In this document: piece by piece, positions 4,705-5,187 of the stretch | Position numbering within the stretch: the first letter of the stretch is position 1 | How the letters are laid out: every line of letters begins with the position of its first letter | Assembly: GCA_902803275.1 (NCBI GenBank) | Contig: CADCPE010000273.1 | Location: 1 to 5,187 of the forward strand | Length of the DNA stretch: 5,187 nt | Source: an uncultured Erysipelotrichaceae bacterium | GTDB lineage: Bacteria; Bacillota_I; Bacilli_A; Erysipelotrichales; Erysipelotrichaceae | Reading direction: 5' to 3' | Position numbers and translations under genes: made by a program | The notes under the pieces: generated by a model | What the model was told of the DNA's origin: nothing | Databases searched by the model: none | The model's input: only the letters and a program-made list of their open reading frames with translations

Positions 4705-5187
4705 CTATTTGACGAAATAGGCCGTGGCGATAGCTCCGCTTCCCGCATATGTTCCAACCGTTGCGCCGACATAGGATGTCGGTACTTCAAGGTCACCATA
4801 AAGGTCTTTGTTCATTTCGATGAATTCGTTGATATTGGTGTCATCGCTTCCTGAATAGGCATAGCCGCATGGCATTGTCAGGTCGATGCCTCCTTCATTG
4901 AGGATGTGTTCCCTCATGGCCTGATAGCCTTTTTTCATGCCTCTGACTTTGCCTGGAATGTCGACAACGCCGTCGGTGATGGTGATCAGTGGTTTGATCG
5001 ATAATACTTCACCGACAAAGGCGGCAGTAGAAGAGATCCTTCCGCCCTTCTTGAGATTTTCCAGAGTCGCAAAGATCGCAATGATCCTGACTTTGCCTCT
5101 GACTCTGTTCAATTCGTTGTAGATCTCATCGAGATCCCTGCCTTCATCAGCCAATCGCTTGGCATATTCTGCCAGAAGACCTTCGCT
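4705..5187 (-). CDS. DegV family protein (FakB-like), 3' part, cut by window end
   Basis: The visible 160 residues are the C-terminal part of a DegV protein (usual length about 280), and the frame is open to the window edge. The TTG at 5154 is internal, since the reading frame before it (EGLLAEYAKRLADEG) continues the family sequence. DegV/FakB proteins bind a fatty acid and present it to the kinase FakA. Seen here are TLENLKKGGRIS, the hydrophobic stretch FVGEVLSIKPLITI, then GKVRGMKKG and a typical C-terminal strand. The Arg in GGRIS is kept. In the final motif, usually GxHxGPGA, the sequence is GTYAGSGA: the His is a Tyr (codon at 4749-4747) and the Pro is a Ser. FakA is not in the window. 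The stop codon touches the next ATG, so the two genes are an operon. Confidence 0.92.
   Translation of the reverse strand, partial: SEGLLAEYAKRLADEGRDLDEIYNELNRVRGKVRIIAIFATLENLKKGGRISSTAAFVGEVLSIKPLITITDGVVDIPGKVRGMKKGYQAMREHILNEGGIDLTMPCGYAYSGSDDTNINEFIEMNKDLYGDLEVPTSYVGATVGTYAGSGAIATAYFVK

Overview
The window looks like chromosomal DNA from a low-to-moderate GC Bacillota-type bacterium. AT-rich intergenic DNA, TATAAT-like -10 boxes, AAGGAG-type ribosome sites, a DegV protein and an MGDG-synthase-like glycosyltransferase all fit. The protein style suggests something near Erysipelotrichia or deep-branching Bacilli, but that placement is inference. I see no rRNA, tRNA, CRISPR array, transposase, phage gene or integration site.

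Layout from left to right. Positions 1-36 hold an intrinsic terminator that closes something outside the window. An AT-rich regulatory stretch (37-186) with a direct repeat leads to an MBL-fold metallohydrolase (187-981, +). Convergent to it is a two-gene minus-strand operon: a PaaI-type hotdog thioesterase (1441-1833), then a small two-helix membrane protein with a coiled coil (991-1422), ended by a hairpin that holds the last stop codon in its loop. A 66-bp divergent region separates the thioesterase from an MGDG-synthase/UgtP-like glycolipid glycosyltransferase (1900-2982, +). This converges with a free methionine-R-sulfoxide reductase of the GAF/fRMsr type (2979-3428, -), which is divergent from msrA (3506-4012, +). 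msrA converges with a second minus-strand operon: the 3' part of a degV-family gene (4705-5187, cut by the window end), then an AlkZ-related-type protein (4009-4704).

The most coherent functional unit is the divergent fRMsr/msrA pair. Together the two enzymes would reduce free Met-R-SO (fRMsr) and free or protein-bound Met-S-SO (MsrA). The glycosyltransferase, thioesterase and DegV (fatty-acid-binding FakB family) all touch lipid or acyl metabolism, but they are in separate transcription units and a shared pathway is not shown.

The most unusual aspect is the transcript architecture. Three promoter-proximal genes have a -10-like hexamer ending exactly 6 nt before the ATG, and a fourth has one 9 nt before it. 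All four lack a Shine-Dalgarno sequence, which points to leaderless mRNAs. Both tightly convergent pairs overlap by 4 bp at their stop codons, and intrinsic terminators for three of these genes lie inside the coding sequence of the opposing gene. I did not find convincing evidence of a wholly new multi-gene system. The compact leaderless and embedded-terminator organisation and the AlkZ-related protein are the parts most worth following up.
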